From the NCBI GenBank assembly GCA_021325215.1, contig JAJPHO010000116.1, positions 1-50,264 on the forward strand: a stretch of 50,264 nt of DNA, given 5' to 3'. Source of the stretch: Alphaproteobacteria bacterium. Its GTDB lineage: Bacteria > Pseudomonadota > Alphaproteobacteria > Rhodospirillales > Magnetospirillaceae. Of this stretch, positions 25,010 to 35,679 are shown piece by piece. The position numbers and the translations under genes were made by a program. The notes under the pieces are model-generated. The model was not told the origin of the DNA. It made no database searches and saw nothing but the letters and a program-made list of their open reading frames with translations. Position 1 is the stretch's first letter. Every line of letters starts with the position of its first letter.

Positions 25010-25840
25010 ATGATCAGAGTCACGCCATCATTGCTGTCGCTTTGCGTGCTGTTGCTGCTCGGGCCGCTTCCGGTGCTGGCGCAATACGAGGACGGGCAGA
25101 AGGCTTTCGACTCGGGCGACTATGCCGGCGCCCAGGCCGCCTGGCAGAAGGGCGCCGACGCCAATGACGCGCGCAGCCAATATTCGCTTGGTTACCTGGC
25201 TCAGTTCGGATTGGCTGGCGGCGCGGATTTCGGCGCCGCCAAATCCTGGTACGAAAAGGCCGCCGACAATAACAACCCCGACGCGCTGTATGCCCTCGGC
25301 CTGATGTACGAGACCGGCCAGGCCGGCGCCAAGGACCTGTCGCGCGCCTTCGACCTCTATCACAAGGCGGCCACCGCCGGCACGCAGTCGGACGCCGAAT
25401 ATGCCATCGGCCGCATGCTGTTGCGCGGCCGCGGCGTTCCGCGCAACGCCACCGAAAGCGTGACCTGGCTGAAGAAGGCCGCTCAGCACGGCAATCCGGC
25501 CGGACAATATATGCTGGCCGCGGCTTACGAGGCCGGCTGGGGTGTCAAGATCAATGAGGGTGAGGCCTATTACTGGTATCGCCGCGCCGATCAGGGCGAT
25601 CCGGTCGAACTGGAAGAGCAGGATGTCGCCTTCGAGCCGAAGATCGCCATCGCCGCCCTGAAGAAGCGCCTGCCCGCCGATCTGATCGAGGATTACGACG
25701 AGAAGCTGAAGCGCGACCTCGCCGCCGCCAAGAAGCCCAAGGCCAAGAGCGAGGCCAAGCCCTCCACCGCCAAGGCGGAGGCCAAAGCGGCCGAAACCGC
25801 CAAGGCCCAGCCCGACGCGCTGACCAAGCAGACGCACTGA
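25010..25840 (+). CDS. Periplasmic Sel1-repeat protein
   Basis: 276 residues. A signal peptide (VTPSLLSLCVLLLLGPLPVLA) is followed by about five Sel1-like repeats, each roughly 36 residues (GDYAGAQAAWQKGADANDAR; YSLGYLAQFGLAGG; YALGLMYETGQAG; YAIGRMLLRGRGV; YMLAAAYEAGWGV). The C-terminal ~45 residues are Lys/Ala-rich (KKPKAKSEAK). Sel1 proteins are scaffolds for protein-protein contacts, often in envelope or signalling complexes. The Lys-rich tail could bind a polyanion. Divergent from the CHAP gene across the CRP-like site. Confidence 0.85.
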   Translation: MIRVTPSLLSLCVLLLLGPLPVLAQYEDGQKAFDSGDYAGAQAAWQKGADANDARSQYSLGYLAQFGLAGGADFGAAKSWYEKAADNNNPDALYALGLMYETGQAGAKDLSRAFDLYHKAATAGTQSDAEYAIGRMLLRGRGVPRNATESVTWLKKAAQHGNPAGQYMLAAAYEAGWGVKINEGEAYYWYRRADQGDPVELEEQDVAFEPKIAIAALKKRLPADLIEDYDEKLKRDLAAAKKPKAKSEAKPSTAKAEAKAAETAKAQPDALTKQTH

Positions 25841-25847
25841 ACCTCCG

Positions 25848-26273
25848 TCAGGTCCAGATCTGGAAATTGCCGGGGAATTCGGCGGCCTTCAGGGCCGCCA
25901 GGGTCGGATAGGCTTTCGGGGCCGTGTGGTTGTAGCTGTCATAACTGACCCACTGCGCCCCTTCTTTGCGGACCGCGAAGAAATGTCCGGTCGAAATATT
26001 CGCGATGATGCCCAGACCCTTGGTTTCCAGGGTCTTTTCGTCGGTGTGGGTCAAGCCGAACACCGAAAAGACCGAAGGGTCGTTGCCGTCCATCACCATG
26101 TTTAGCGCATCCGGCTGGGTCATGCCGAGCGGCGGCGCCATGTAGTGCTGGGTGGCCTTGTCGATATAGGCCTGCCGGGTCACCGCGCCATCGGTGAAAT
26201 GATACAGCGCATAGAAGCCGCAGAGCTTGGAGTCGGGGCCGGTATGGGGTTGAACCTGGAATTTGAAGGGCAT
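25848..26273 (-). CDS. Small papain-fold (Josephin-like) putative cysteine protease
   Basis: 141 residues, no signal peptide. SKLCGFYALYHF places a Cys (18) at the start of a helix, as in papain-fold enzymes. GHFFAVRKEGAQWVSYDSYN supplies a His (97) on a strand and Asp112 or Asn115 after it. The Cys-helix plus H-(F/W)-x-V-R-K-x-G-x-Q-W-x-x-x-(D/N)-S layout resembles Josephin-type deubiquitinases, which are mainly eukaryotic. This is pattern-based; C39, BtrH-like or inactive folds are alternatives. ATG 26271-26273 follows GAGGCATGTC; the frame is open 28 codons upstream. It follows the histidine kinase gene by 80 bp on the same strand. Confidence 0.55.
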   Translation of the reverse strand: MPFKFQVQPHTGPDSKLCGFYALYHFTDGAVTRQAYIDKATQHYMAPPLGMTQPDALNMVMDGNDPSVFSVFGLTHTDEKTLETKGLGIIANISTGHFFAVRKEGAQWVSYDSYNHTAPKAYPTLAALKAAEFPGNFQIWT

Positions 26274-26353
26274 GACATGCCTCGCTGACAGGGTTGAGAA
26301 GTCCTGCCAGCGTCGTCTTTTACAGCTTTTCCGAGAATCCCCAGGACCTGGTA

Positions 26354-27700
26354 TCAAAGCGGCAGGGTGACGGTGACGGTCAATCCGCCGCCGGTGCGGT
26401 TGGCCAGCGTCACGTCGCCGCCATTGCCGCGGATCGCCGAGCGGGCCACCGCCAACCCCAGCCCGGTGCCGCCCGTCTCACGGTTGCGCGAACTCTCGAC
26501 GCGGTAGAACGGCGCGAACACATTTTCCAGCTCCGCGACCGGAATGCCCGGCCCGTCATCCTCGATGGTTACCGCCACCATGTCGCCGTCGATACGAAGG
26601 GCGACTCGGCCGCCGCCGCCATATTTGCAGGCATTCTCGATCAGATTGGCGAAGGCGCGCTTCACCCCATTGGTGCCCAGCGTCATCTCCAGCTCGTCCG
26701 GCCCGTCGAACGACACGCTGAACTGGTCGCACAGATCGACCAGCACGCCGACCAGATCGACCGGCACCTTGGTCTCGCGCGCCGAATCGTCGCGGGCGAA
26801 GGCCAGGGTCGAGGAGATCATCGCCTCCATCTCGTCGAGATCGGCCAGGATCTTCAGGCGCTGCTCGTCATCTTCGATGAATTCCGCGCGCAGCTTGAGG
26901 CGGGTGATCGGAGTACGCAGATCGTGGCTGATCGCCGCGATCATCTGGGTGCGATCCTCGATGAAGCGGCGCAGGCGCGCCTGCATGCGGTTGAAGGCGT
27001 TGGCCGCCGTCATCACTTCCCTGGGACCGCGAATCTCGACCGGCGGCGCCAACACGTCGCGGCCCAGGCGGTCGGCGGCCTTGGCCAGCACGTTCAGCGG
27101 GCGCACCGCATGGCGCACCAGCACCACGCACAGCACGACCACCACCACCAGGCCGACGCCGAGCGGCCAGTAAGGATGCGGCCGCCACAGATGATCATCG
27201 GGCAGCGGAATGACGAAATTGAGCCAGGTGCCGTCTTCCAGCGTGATCGCCGCCTGTACCGTCGGCGCACCGCGATTGCCGAAGCCCGCGCCCTGCTGCG
27301 GCCCGCTGTCCTGATTGGGCGACGGGGTCCGCAGGCCGGCATGCAGGACGCGGCCCGGCAGACGGCGGCTGAGCTCGATTTCGAGCTGGCTGTCGACCAG
27401 ATATTTGGCGCCCGGCGCCAGGATCGGCGCCTTGCCCCAGCCGATCTTGAGGCCGGGCCGGTCGAGCCCCCGCGCCAGGCGGCCGCGTTCATCGGACGGA
27501 GTCTGCTCGATCAGCTGGACGATCGAGGCGATGCGTTCGGCGGTCTGGCGGCTGTCGAGCAGCGCCGCCTGCTCCTTATGCACCACCAGGAACAGGACGA
27601 TGCCCGCACCTTGGGTAATGACCAGCGCCGTCAGCAGCACCAGCAGCGTGCGTCCGACCAGGGTCTGGGGAAGAAGGCGCCGCCAGACGGAGTCGGTCAA
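26354..27700 (-). CDS. Sensor histidine kinase, EnvZ type
   Basis: 448 residues. A first membrane helix (about 17-41) and a second (about 178-196) enclose a ~135-residue periplasmic sensor region. HAMP follows (AVRPLNVLAKAADRLGRDV). The phosphoacceptor is His259 in AISHDLRTPITRLK. The HATPase domain has NLIENACKYGGGG (N box), IEDDGPGIP (G1) and TGGTGLGLAVA (G2). It phosphorylates the response regulator encoded just upstream, with which it overlaps by 4 bp (27697-27700). The stimulus is unknown. Confidence 0.93.
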   Translation of the reverse strand: MTDSVWRRLLPQTLVGRTLLVLLTALVITQGAGIVLFLVVHKEQAALLDSRQTAERIASIVQLIEQTPSDERGRLARGLDRPGLKIGWGKAPILAPGAKYLVDSQLEIELSRRLPGRVLHAGLRTPSPNQDSGPQQGAGFGNRGAPTVQAAITLEDGTWLNFVIPLPDDHLWRPHPYWPLGVGLVVVVVLCVVLVRHAVRPLNVLAKAADRLGRDVLAPPVEIRGPREVMTAANAFNRMQARLRRFIEDRTQMIAAISHDLRTPITRLKLRAEFIEDDEQRLKILADLDEMEAMISSTLAFARDDSARETKVPVDLVGVLVDLCDQFSVSFDGPDELEMTLGTNGVKRAFANLIENACKYGGGGRVALRIDGDMVAVTIEDDGPGIPVAELENVFAPFYRVESSRNRETGGTGLGLAVARSAIRGNGGDVTLANRTGGGLTVTVTLPL

Positions 27701-28413
27701 TTCGTCACCTCGGCGGCGAACATATATCCGCCGCCGCGGACCGTCTTGATCAGACGGGGCTCCTTGGGATCGGCCTCGATCTTGCGCCGCAGGCGCATGA
27801 CCTGGATGTCGACGCTGCGGTCGAACGGCGCCGCCGTGCGGCCGCGCGCCAGATCGAGCAACTGGTCGCGGCTCAGCACGCGCCGCGGATGGGTGGCGAA
27901 AGCCAGCAGCAGGTCATATTCGCCGGTCGACAGCTCGACCTCCTCGCCCTGCGGCGACGTCAGACGGCGCGAGCCGAGATCCAGCGTCCAGCCGTCGAAC
28001 TTGGCGGTGTCGCCCTTGGGCGACGTCGCCGGCAGCGACTGCACGCGGCGCAGCACCGCCTTGATGCGGGCCAGCAATTCGCGCGGGTTGAACGGCTTGG
28101 GGAGATAATCGTCGGCGCCCATTTCCAGGCCGACGATGCGGTCGGTATCCTCGCCCATCGCGGTCAGCATGATGACCGGCAGGCTGGTGGTCGAGCGCAG
28201 CTTGCGGCACAGCGACAAACCATCCTCGCCGGGCAGCATCAGATCGAGCACGACGAGGTCGATCGCAGCACCATCGAGAATGCGCGACATCTCGACACCG
28301 TCCCGCGCCGTGCTGACCCTGAGGCCGTGCTTGACGAGGAAACGGTTCAGGAGATCGCGGATTTCACGGTCGTCGTCGACGACGAGGATATGCGGAACTG
28401 TCTGATCAGCCAT
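27697..28413 (-). CDS. OmpR-family response regulator
   Basis: 238 residues. Receiver domain with HILVVDDDREI, the phosphoacceptor Asp57 in DLVVLDLMLPGEDG and the conserved Lys in YLPKPFNPREL. The OmpR winged-helix domain follows (LSTGEYDLLLAFATHPRRVL, DQLLDLARGR, RSVDIQVMRLRRKIE, TVRGGGYMFA). It overlaps the kinase gene by 4 bp, so the two are translated together. OmpR itself is the nearest well-known relative; the regulon is not evident. GTAAC/GTTAC repeats 45-85 bp upstream may be autoregulatory. Confidence 0.93.
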   Translation of the reverse strand: MADQTVPHILVVDDDREIRDLLNRFLVKHGLRVSTARDGVEMSRILDGAAIDLVVLDLMLPGEDGLSLCRKLRSTTSLPVIMLTAMGEDTDRIVGLEMGADDYLPKPFNPRELLARIKAVLRRVQSLPATSPKGDTAKFDGWTLDLGSRRLTSPQGEEVELSTGEYDLLLAFATHPRRVLSRDQLLDLARGRTAAPFDRSVDIQVMRLRRKIEADPKEPRLIKTVRGGGYMFAAEVTN

Positions 28414-28457
28414 GGCCGGAGTATAGCGATTCCGCGGAAAGTGTTGAGAGGATTCCG

Positions 28458-28500
28458 GTAACTTTCAGTTACGCCAACCCGGGCCGTTACACGATGAAAC
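28458..28500 (-). promoter_or_regulatory. Possible OmpR-type binding repeats
   Basis: GTAAC-TTTCA-GTTAC (28458-28472) and GTTACACGATGAAAC (28486-28500) sit 45-87 bp upstream of the response-regulator ATG. The first is an inverted repeat, and both combine GTAAC-like and TTTCA-like half-sites. Position and shape fit an autoregulatory site but no consensus is known. Confidence 0.3.
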
Positions 28501-28610
28501 AAAATTGCCGGGTGACCGACACATCCCTGCAACGTGACGATGGTTAACTCCTCTCATCCGCGGCGGGTCGTAGAGCCCTCTTCCTGATGCGTCCGACGCG
28601 GTTCTTAAGG

Positions 28611-28653
28611 CGCCCCTTCCCCTACTCCCCACCCGGCGGGAAGGGGCGTTTTA
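28611..28653 (+). terminator. Strong intrinsic terminator upstream of lysS
   Basis: CGCCCCTTCCC (28611-28621) and GGGAAGGGGCG (28638-28648) form an 11-bp stem with a 16-base loop, followed by TTTTAAT on the plus strand. The minus strand has no T-run after the stem, so direction is plus. Confidence 0.75.
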
Positions 28654-28664
28654 ATCCCCGGTTT

Positions 28665-28686
28665 TTAGCCCCTCAGGCGCCGGGCG
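28665..28686. repeat. Repeated GC-rich element, copy 1
   Basis: TTAGCCCCTCA followed by GGCGCCGGGCG; it matches 41846-41867 in 21 of 22 positions. Both copies are intergenic and next to small hairpins, as expected for a REP-like element. Confidence 0.5.
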
Positions 28687-28787
28687 CGGGGCCGCCTTGC
28701 GGCCCGGACATCCCATACAACGTTGACGTTTGTACAAGCGGTGGCTTAGCTTGCGTTCCCCTCATTTTTTGATTGAAACGCTAGCCT

Positions 28788-30386
28788 ATGACCGCTGATC
28801 TCTCTGCCTTCGCCCGCACCGCCACCGCTTGGCCCTTCCAGGAAGCCAAGACGCTGCTGGACGAGCGTTTCAAAGGCAAAGCGCCGGCCAAAGGCTACGC
28901 CCTGTTCGAAACCGGCTACGGCCCGTCGGGTCTGCCGCATATCGGCACCTTCGGCGAAGTGGCGCGCACCACCATGGTCCGCCGCGCCTTCGAGCTGCTG
29001 GCGCCCACCATCAAGACCAAGCTGTTCGCCTTCTCGGACGACCGTGACGGCCTCAGGAAGGTGCCGGACAACATCCCGAACCGCGAGATGGTAGCAGGGC
29101 ATCTCGGCAAGCCGCTGACCGACGTGCCCGATCCGTTCGGCACCCATTCCAGCTTCGGCGAGCACAACAACGCCATGCTGCGGAGCTTCCTCGACAGCTT
29201 CGGCTTCCCCTACGAGTTCCAGAGCGCCACCGAGATGTACATTTCGGGCCGCTTCGACCAGGGCTGCCTGGATGTGCTGAAGCATTACGACGCCATCATG
29301 GACGTCATGCTGCCGACCCTGGGCGAAGAGCGCCAGGCGACCTATTCGCCGTTCCTGCCGGTCTGCCGCAAGACCGGCAAGGTGCTGCAGGTCCCCGTCG
29401 TCGAGCGGCGCCCGGAAACCGGCACCATCGTCTATAAGGACGAAGACGGCTCCCTGGTCGAGACCCCGGTCACCGGCGGCCATGTGAAGCTGCAATGGAA
29501 GGCCGACTGGGCCATGCGCTGGCATGTGCTAGGGGTCGATTATGAAATGTCCGGCAAGGATCTGATCCCCAGCTATCAGCTGGCCAGCCGCATCTGCCGC
29601 ATCCTCGGCTCCGAACCGCCGGTCAATCTGTCCTATGAGCTGTTCCTCGACGATAAGGGCCAGAAGATCTCGAAGTCGAAGGGCAACGGCCTGGCGGTCG
29701 AGGATTGGCTGCGCTATGCCCCGCCGGAAAGCCTGGCGCTGTTCATGTATCAGAAGCCGAAGGCGGCCAAGCGCCTGTATTTCGACGTGATCCCGCGCGC
29801 CGTCGACGACTATATCGCCTTCCTCGGCAAGTTCCCCGAGGAAGAGGCGCAGGCCCAGCTCAACAATCCGGTCTGGCATATCCATCACGGCAAGCCGCCG
29901 GCGGCGGAAAGCGGCCTGTCCTACAACATCCTGCTGAACCTGGCCTCGGTCTGCCATGCCGAGAACCCGTCGGTGCTGTGGCAGTTCGTCAGCCGCTATG
30001 TGCCGAGCGCCTCGCCGCAGACCACGCCGTTCCTCGACAAGCTGGTCGGCTATGCGGTCGCCTATTACCAGGACTTCATCAAGCCGCATAAGCGCTACCG
30101 CCTGCCGGTGCCGGCCGAGCGGATCGCTTTCGTCCAGCTGCGCGACGAACTGAAGAAGCTGCCGGCGGACTCCGACGCCGAGACCATCCAGGCGATCGTC
30201 TTCGAGGTCGGCAAGCAGCACCCGGAAACCTTCCCGGAGCTGCGCAGCTGGTTCCAGGCGCAATATGAGATTCTGCTGGGCCAGGATCAGGGGCCGCGCA
30301 TGGGCTCGTTCATCGCGCTGTACGGCCTGGCCGAGACCATCGCCATTCTCGACCGCGTGCTGGCCGGAGAAGACCTGTCGAAATGA
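28788..30386 (+). CDS. lysS: Lysine--tRNA ligase, class I
   Basis: 532 residues. The Rossmann core has the class I HIGH-type motif in [12 protein letters not shown] (residues 51-54) and the KMSKS-type motif KISKS at 293-297, in [36 protein letters not shown] is characteristic of the archaeal-type class I LysRS carried by Alphaproteobacteria instead of the class II enzyme; lysK is also used. It charges tRNA-Lys. The ATG lies 140 bp after a terminator. It overlaps metX by 4 bp, and metX overlaps metW by 4 bp. Confidence 0.95.
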   Translation: MTADLSAFARTATAWPFQEAKTLLDERFKGKAPAKGYALFETGYGPSGLPHIGTFGEVARTTMVRRAFELLAPTIKTKLFAFSDDRDGLRKVPDNIPNREMVAGHLGKPLTDVPDPFGTHSSFGEHNNAMLRSFLDSFGFPYEFQSATEMYISGRFDQGCLDVLKHYDAIMDVMLPTLGEERQATYSPFLPVCRKTGKVLQVPVVERRPETGTIVYKDEDGSLVETPVTGGHVKLQWKADWAMRWHVLGVDYEMSGKDLIPSYQLASRICRILGSEPPVNLSYELFLDDKGQKISKSKGNGLAVEDWLRYAPPESLALFMYQKPKAAKRLYFDVIPRAVDDYIAFLGKFPEEEAQAQLNNPVWHIHHGKPPAAESGLSYNILLNLASVCHAENPSVLWQFVSRYVPSASPQTTPFLDKLVGYAVAYYQDFIKPHKRYRLPVPAERIAFVQLRDELKKLPADSDAETIQAIVFEVGKQHPETFPELRSWFQAQYEILLGQDQGPRMGSFIALYGLAETIAILDRVLAGEDLSK

Positions 30387-31501
30387 ACATGGACGCGCTG
30401 CCGGGTCATAAGCTGGTATTGGACGCGCCGCTGCCGCTCGATTGCGGCGTCGAGCTCGAACCGGTCACCGTCGCTTACCAGACCTATGGCACGTTGAATG
30501 CGGACCGCTCGAACGCGATCCTGATCTGCCATGCGCTGACCGGCGACCAGTTCGTCGCCGATCGCCATCCCATCACCGGCAAGCCCGGCTGGTGGCAGGC
30601 GATGGTCGGGCCGGGCAAGGTGTTCGATACCGACCGCTATTTCCTGATCTGCTCGAACGTGCTGGGCGGCTGCATGGGCACCACCGGGCCGGCCGATCTC
30701 AATCCGGCCACCGGCAAAGCCTGGGGTCTCGATTTCCCGGTCATCACCATCGGCGACATGGTGCGCGCCCAGGTGCGGCTGATCGACCATCTCGGCATCG
30801 CGAAACTGTTCTGCGTCGCCGGCGGCTCGATGGGCGGCATGCAGGTGCTGGAATGGGCGGCCCGCTATCCTTCGCGGATGCGCGCCTGTGTCCCGGTCGC
30901 CACCGCCGCCCGCCATTCGGCGCAAAACATCGCCTTCCACGAGGTCGGGCGCCAGGCCATCACCGCCGATCCGGAATGGCGCGACGGCGCCTATGCCAAC
31001 GCCGACACCCGCCCGCAGCGCGGCCTCGCCGTGGCGCGCATGGCGGCGCACATCACCTATCTGTCCGAAGCCGCCTTGCACCGTAAATTCGGTCGCAATC
31101 TGCAGCGCGGCAGCCTGACCTTCGGCTTCGACGCCGATTTCCAGGTGGAGAGCTATCTGCGCCATCAGGGCATCAGCTTTACCGAACGGTTCGACGCCAA
31201 TTCCTATCTCTACATCACCCGGGCGATGGATTATTTCGACCTGGCCGCCGACCATGGCGGGGCGCTGGCCCACGCTTTCACCGGAACCCGCGTGCATTTC
31301 TGCGTCATCTCGTTCAGCTCGGACTGGCTGTTCCCCACCTCGGAGAGCCGCGCCGTGGTCAAGGCGCTGAACTCGGTGGCGGCCAATGTCAGCTTCGTCG
31401 AAGTGGACTCCGACAAGGGCCACGACGCCTTCCTGCTCGACGAGCCGGAATTCCACGCCACCGTGAAAGGCTTTCTGGCCGGGGTGGAGAGCGCCACGTG
31501 A
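30383..31501 (+). CDS. metX: Homoserine O-acetyltransferase (MetX)
   Basis: 372-residue alpha/beta hydrolase. The nucleophile is Ser149 in [31 protein letters not shown] and the C-terminal [11 protein letters not shown] supply the catalytic Asp and His. [12 protein letters not shown] and [12 protein letters not shown] are MetX signatures. It acylates homoserine as the first step towards methionine; some relatives use succinyl-CoA, which sequence reading alone cannot exclude. It is followed by metW, its constant partner in Alphaproteobacteria, with an ATGA-type overlap. Confidence 0.94.
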   Translation: MNMDALPGHKLVLDAPLPLDCGVELEPVTVAYQTYGTLNADRSNAILICHALTGDQFVADRHPITGKPGWWQAMVGPGKVFDTDRYFLICSNVLGGCMGTTGPADLNPATGKAWGLDFPVITIGDMVRAQVRLIDHLGIAKLFCVAGGSMGGMQVLEWAARYPSRMRACVPVATAARHSAQNIAFHEVGRQAITADPEWRDGAYANADTRPQRGLAVARMAAHITYLSEAALHRKFGRNLQRGSLTFGFDADFQVESYLRHQGISFTERFDANSYLYITRAMDYFDLAADHGGALAHAFTGTRVHFCVISFSSDWLFPTSESRAVVKALNSVAANVSFVEVDSDKGHDAFLLDEPEFHATVKGFLAGVESAT

Positions 31502-32106
31502 GCAGTTTGCGCCCCGACCTTCAGCGCGTCGCCGAAATGGTCGCGCCCGGTTCCCGCGTGCTCGACATCGGTTCCGGCGACGGCAGCCTGCTCGACTATC
31601 TGCATCGCGCGAAGCAGGTGGACGGGCGCGGCATCGAACTGTCGATGGAAGGCGTGCGCCAGACGGTCGCCCAGGGCCTGTCGGTGATCCAGGGCGACGC
31701 CGACACCGACCTCGACGATTATCCGGCCGGCGCTTTCGATTACGTGATCCTGACGCAGACGCTGCAGGCAACGCGCCAGCCCAAGGCGGTGCTGGAGAAC
31801 ATGCTGCGCATCGGGCGTCATGCGATCGTCTCGTTTCCCAATTTCGGCCATTGGCGCGTGCGCTGGTCGCTGGGGGTCAGCGGCCGCATGCCGAAGACCA
31901 GGACTCTGACCTATCGCTGGCACGACACGCCCAACATCCACCTCTGCACGATCCGCGACTTCACCGATCTGTGCACCGAACTCGACATCGAGGTCGAGCG
32001 CGCCTTGTCGCTGGGCCGCGACGGCCGGACGCGTTTCGAAGGCGCCGGCAGCCTGGCCAATCTGCTGGCGGATCAGGCGATCTTCCTGCTGCGGAAGAAG
32101 ACTTAG
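31498..32106 (+). CDS. metW: Methionine biosynthesis protein MetW
   Basis: 202 residues, class I methyltransferase fold: [19 protein letters not shown] (SAM motif I), [39 protein letters not shown], and [21 protein letters not shown], which is typical of MetW. It assists MetX in homoserine acylation in many bacteria. It starts with a GTG overlapping the metX stop and converges with the following methyltransferase, overlapping by 4 bp at 32103-32106. Confidence 0.93.
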   Translation: MSSLRPDLQRVAEMVAPGSRVLDIGSGDGSLLDYLHRAKQVDGRGIELSMEGVRQTVAQGLSVIQGDADTDLDDYPAGAFDYVILTQTLQATRQPKAVLENMLRIGRHAIVSFPNFGHWRVRWSLGVSGRMPKTRTLTYRWHDTPNIHLCTIRDFTDLCTELDIEVERALSLGRDGRTRFEGAGSLANLLADQAIFLLRKKT

Positions 32107-32822
32107 CGGAAGCCGCCGGGTACCGGCAGATAGCGCCGCGCCTTGACGCCGACCTCGACCCGCGACCCGCCATAGATCTGCTTGCTGGCCTGCACCATCA
32201 CCACCCCGGCCAGGGTGGGAAACCAGCGCTGGCCGAGATTCTCCCAGGCCATCGCCGAGCGCAGCACGAAGCGCGAGCGGAAGGGCGGCACGAACAGGGC
32301 GGTGCCGGTGCCTTCGGGCGTGAACATGGTATCGCGCAGCAGACGGTGCAGCTGGCCCTGGGTGTAGGGCCGGCCCTGTCCGAACGGCGTACGGTCCAGC
32401 TGGGCCCAGATGCCGCGCCGGTTGGGGGTGATCACCAGCAGCTTGCCGCCATCGGCCAGCACCCGCCAAACCTCGCGCAGGGTGGAGCGCGCATGTTCGG
32501 TGGATTCCAGCGCATGAACCATCAGCACGCGGTCGACCGAGCGGTCCGGCAAGGGCAATTCGTCCTCCTCGGCCAGACAGACCAAGGATCGTTCGCCCGG
32601 CGGCCAGGCCAGCACGCCCGAGCCGGCCGGCATCACCGCCACCACGCGCTCGGCATCCTTCTGCAGCGCCCGCAGATAGGGGGTGGCGAAGCCCAGGCCC
32701 AGCACGCTCTGTCCTCTGAGATCCGGCCACAGCCGCCGGATCTCGCGGCCGATCATGCGCCGCGCCACCAGCCCGAGATCGCTCTCGTAAAAATCCCTGA
32801 GATCGACGACATCGCTCCACAT
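32103..32822 (-). CDS. Class I SAM-dependent methyltransferase (type 11)
   Basis: 239 residues. MWSDVVDLRDFYESDLG and GREIRRLWPDLRGQSVLGLG introduce the SAM-binding fold; LPLPDRSVDRVLMVHALEST and REVWRVLADGGKLLVITPNR are motifs of Methyltransf_11. This N-terminal form is common in Alphaproteobacteria and is often next to gloB, as here (divergent). The substrate is unknown. I choose ATG 32820-32822 for the conserved MWSDVVDL start; the frame is open 12 codons upstream. Confidence 0.85.
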   Translation of the reverse strand: MWSDVVDLRDFYESDLGLVARRMIGREIRRLWPDLRGQSVLGLGFATPYLRALQKDAERVVAVMPAGSGVLAWPPGERSLVCLAEEDELPLPDRSVDRVLMVHALESTEHARSTLREVWRVLADGGKLLVITPNRRGIWAQLDRTPFGQGRPYTQGQLHRLLRDTMFTPEGTGTALFVPPFRSRFVLRSAMAWENLGQRWFPTLAGVVMVQASKQIYGGSRVEVGVKARRYLPVPGGFR

Positions 32823-32897
32823 TGGACTTAACAAATAGAATTTAGGTGACCCGATCAAGGGGCAGGATTACTGTGCCGCCCAGTTCAGGAGGTGATG

Positions 32898-33671
32898 ATG
32901 TCGCGTTTGGTGATCGACCAGATCCCCGTCCTCACCGACAATTATGTCTATCTGGCCCACGATCCCGACAGCGGCGCGACCGCCGCCATCGATCCCGCCG
33001 TCGCCCCGCCGGTGCTGGAGCGGCTGGACGCCAAGGGCTGGCGCCTGACGCATATCCTCAACACCCATCACCATAACGACCATGTCGGCGGCAATCTGGC
33101 GCTGAAGCAGGCGACCGGTGCGCAGATCGTCGGGCACCGCAAGGATTCGGCCCGCATTCCCGGCATCGACATCGAGGTGGCGGACGGCGATTCCTTTCTG
33201 CTGGGCACCGCCGCGGCGATGGTCATGGAAGTATCGGGCCATACTATCGGCCATATCGCCTTCTGGTTTCCGGCCAGCCATGCTCTGTTCTGCGGCGACA
33301 CACTGTTCGCCCTCGGCTGCGGCCGCCTGTTCGAAGGCAGCGGCGAGCAGATGTGGGGCAGCCTGAAGAAATTCCGACCGCTGCCGGACGACACGCTGGT
33401 CTATTGCGCGCACGAATATACCGAGGCCAATGCCCGCTTCGCCCGCACGGTCGAGCGGCACAATCAGGACCTGACCGACCGCATCGCCGAGATCAAGGAA
33501 TTGCGCCAGCATCACAAGCCGACGGTGCCGTCCACCCTGGGGATCGAGCGCAAGACCAACCCGTTCCTGCGCGCCGATGTGGAGAGCGTAAAAGCAGGGG
33601 TCGGCCTCCCCCCGGAAGCCGACCCCGCTCAAGTCTTCACTGAGATCAGACGCCGCAAGGACGTGTTCTGA
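32898..33671 (+). CDS. gloB: Hydroxyacylglutathione hydrolase (glyoxalase II)
   Basis: 257 residues, metallo-beta-lactamase fold. THHHNDHVGGN is the metal motif, SGHTIGHIAFW and FCGDTLFALGCGRLFEG carry further ligands, YCAHEYTEANARFA and ERKTNPFLRAD complete the glyoxalase II C-terminal part. It hydrolyses S-lactoylglutathione to lactate and glutathione in methylglyoxal detoxification. AGGAGG lies six bases before ATG 32898; ATG 32895 and GTG 32892 are alternatives. Divergent from the methyltransferase. Confidence 0.94.
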   Translation: MSRLVIDQIPVLTDNYVYLAHDPDSGATAAIDPAVAPPVLERLDAKGWRLTHILNTHHHNDHVGGNLALKQATGAQIVGHRKDSARIPGIDIEVADGDSFLLGTAAAMVMEVSGHTIGHIAFWFPASHALFCGDTLFALGCGRLFEGSGEQMWGSLKKFRPLPDDTLVYCAHEYTEANARFARTVERHNQDLTDRIAEIKELRQHHKPTVPSTLGIERKTNPFLRADVESVKAGVGLPPEADPAQVFTEIRRRKDVF

Positions 33672-34394
33672 TCAATACATGTGCTGTCCGCCATTGATGG
33701 ACAGCGTGGTGCCGGTGATGAAATCGGCATCGTCCGCCACCAGGAAGCACACGCCGCGGGCGATATCCTCGGCATGGCCGAGACGGCCGACCGGGATCTT
33801 GGCGATGATCTTTTCCAGCACCGCCGGCGGCACCGCGCGCACCATGTCCGTATCCACATAGCCCGGAGCGATGGCGTTGACGGTGACGCCCTTGGCAGCG
33901 CCCTCCTGTGCCAGGGCCTTGGTGAAGCCGTGGATGCCGGACTTGGCGGCGGCATAGTTCACCTGGCCATACTGGCCGGCCTGGCCGTTGATCGAGCCGA
34001 TATTGACGATGCGGCCGAAACCGCGCTCGCGCATCTTGTCGATCACCAGACGGGCCAGGTTGAAGCAGGAGGTCAGATTGGTCTGGATGACCTCCTCCCA
34101 CTGGGTCGGGGTCATGCGGTGCAGCACGGCGTCGCGGGTGATGCCGGCATTGTTGACGACGACATCCACCGGCCCATGCTCGGACTCGATCTTCTTGATG
34201 GCGGCTTCGCAGTCGGAGAACTTGCCGACGTCGAACTTGATGACCGGGATGCCCGTCTCTTCGCTGAAGGCCTTGGCCGCTTCGTCATTGCCGCCGTAAT
34301 TGGCGATAACTGTATAGCCCTTCTGCTTCAGCATCACCGAGATGGCCTTGCCGATCCCGCGGGTACCACCGGTCACCAGTGCAACTCTGCTCAT
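33672..34394 (-). CDS. phbB: Acetoacetyl-CoA reductase
   Basis: 240-residue SDR. ALVTGGTRGIGKAIS is the cofactor-binding motif, NNAGITRDAVLHRM and the YAAAKSG catalytic Tyr-Lys with IVNIGSINGQ follow. INGQAGQYGQVNYAAAKSG is typical of PhbB rather than FabG. It reduces acetoacetyl-CoA to R-3-hydroxybutyryl-CoA with NADPH for polyhydroxybutyrate. It follows phbA by 36 bp on the same strand. The alternative symbol is phaB. Confidence 0.93.
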   Translation of the reverse strand: MSRVALVTGGTRGIGKAISVMLKQKGYTVIANYGGNDEAAKAFSEETGIPVIKFDVGKFSDCEAAIKKIESEHGPVDVVVNNAGITRDAVLHRMTPTQWEEVIQTNLTSCFNLARLVIDKMRERGFGRIVNIGSINGQAGQYGQVNYAAAKSGIHGFTKALAQEGAAKGVTVNAIAPGYVDTDMVRAVPPAVLEKIIAKIPVGRLGHAEDIARGVCFLVADDADFITGTTLSINGGQHMY

Positions 34395-34430
34395 GCTCGT
34401 TTCCTCCGGTTATGTTTGTTCTTCGTGGAC

Positions 34431-35600
<1,170 letters not shown>

Positions 35601-35679
35601 GATGTGAACGCTCCTTTAGCGGGCAGAGAGCCCCTTCCCCACAAGACAGAATAGGTGGAAAAATCAGGAAAGAAAGGGG

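Larger units (their letters stand above)
28414..28787. other. Gene-free region between the response regulator and lysS
   Basis: 374 bp without a credible coding frame. From left to right it holds the GTAAC/GTTAC repeats (28458-28490), a plus-strand intrinsic terminator (28611-28648), a copy of a repeated GC-rich element (28665-28686), a small hairpin GGGCCGC-CTT-GCGGCCC, and a possible lysS -35 (TTGACG at 28723) inside AACGT-TG-ACGTT. It probably contains a short untranslated plus-strand transcript. Confidence 0.5.

Noticed and set aside
28546-28620. tRNA gene in the lysS leader
   Set aside because: No cloverleaf with acceptor stem, T-loop GTTCRA or anticodon arm can be drawn; the only strong structure is the terminator.
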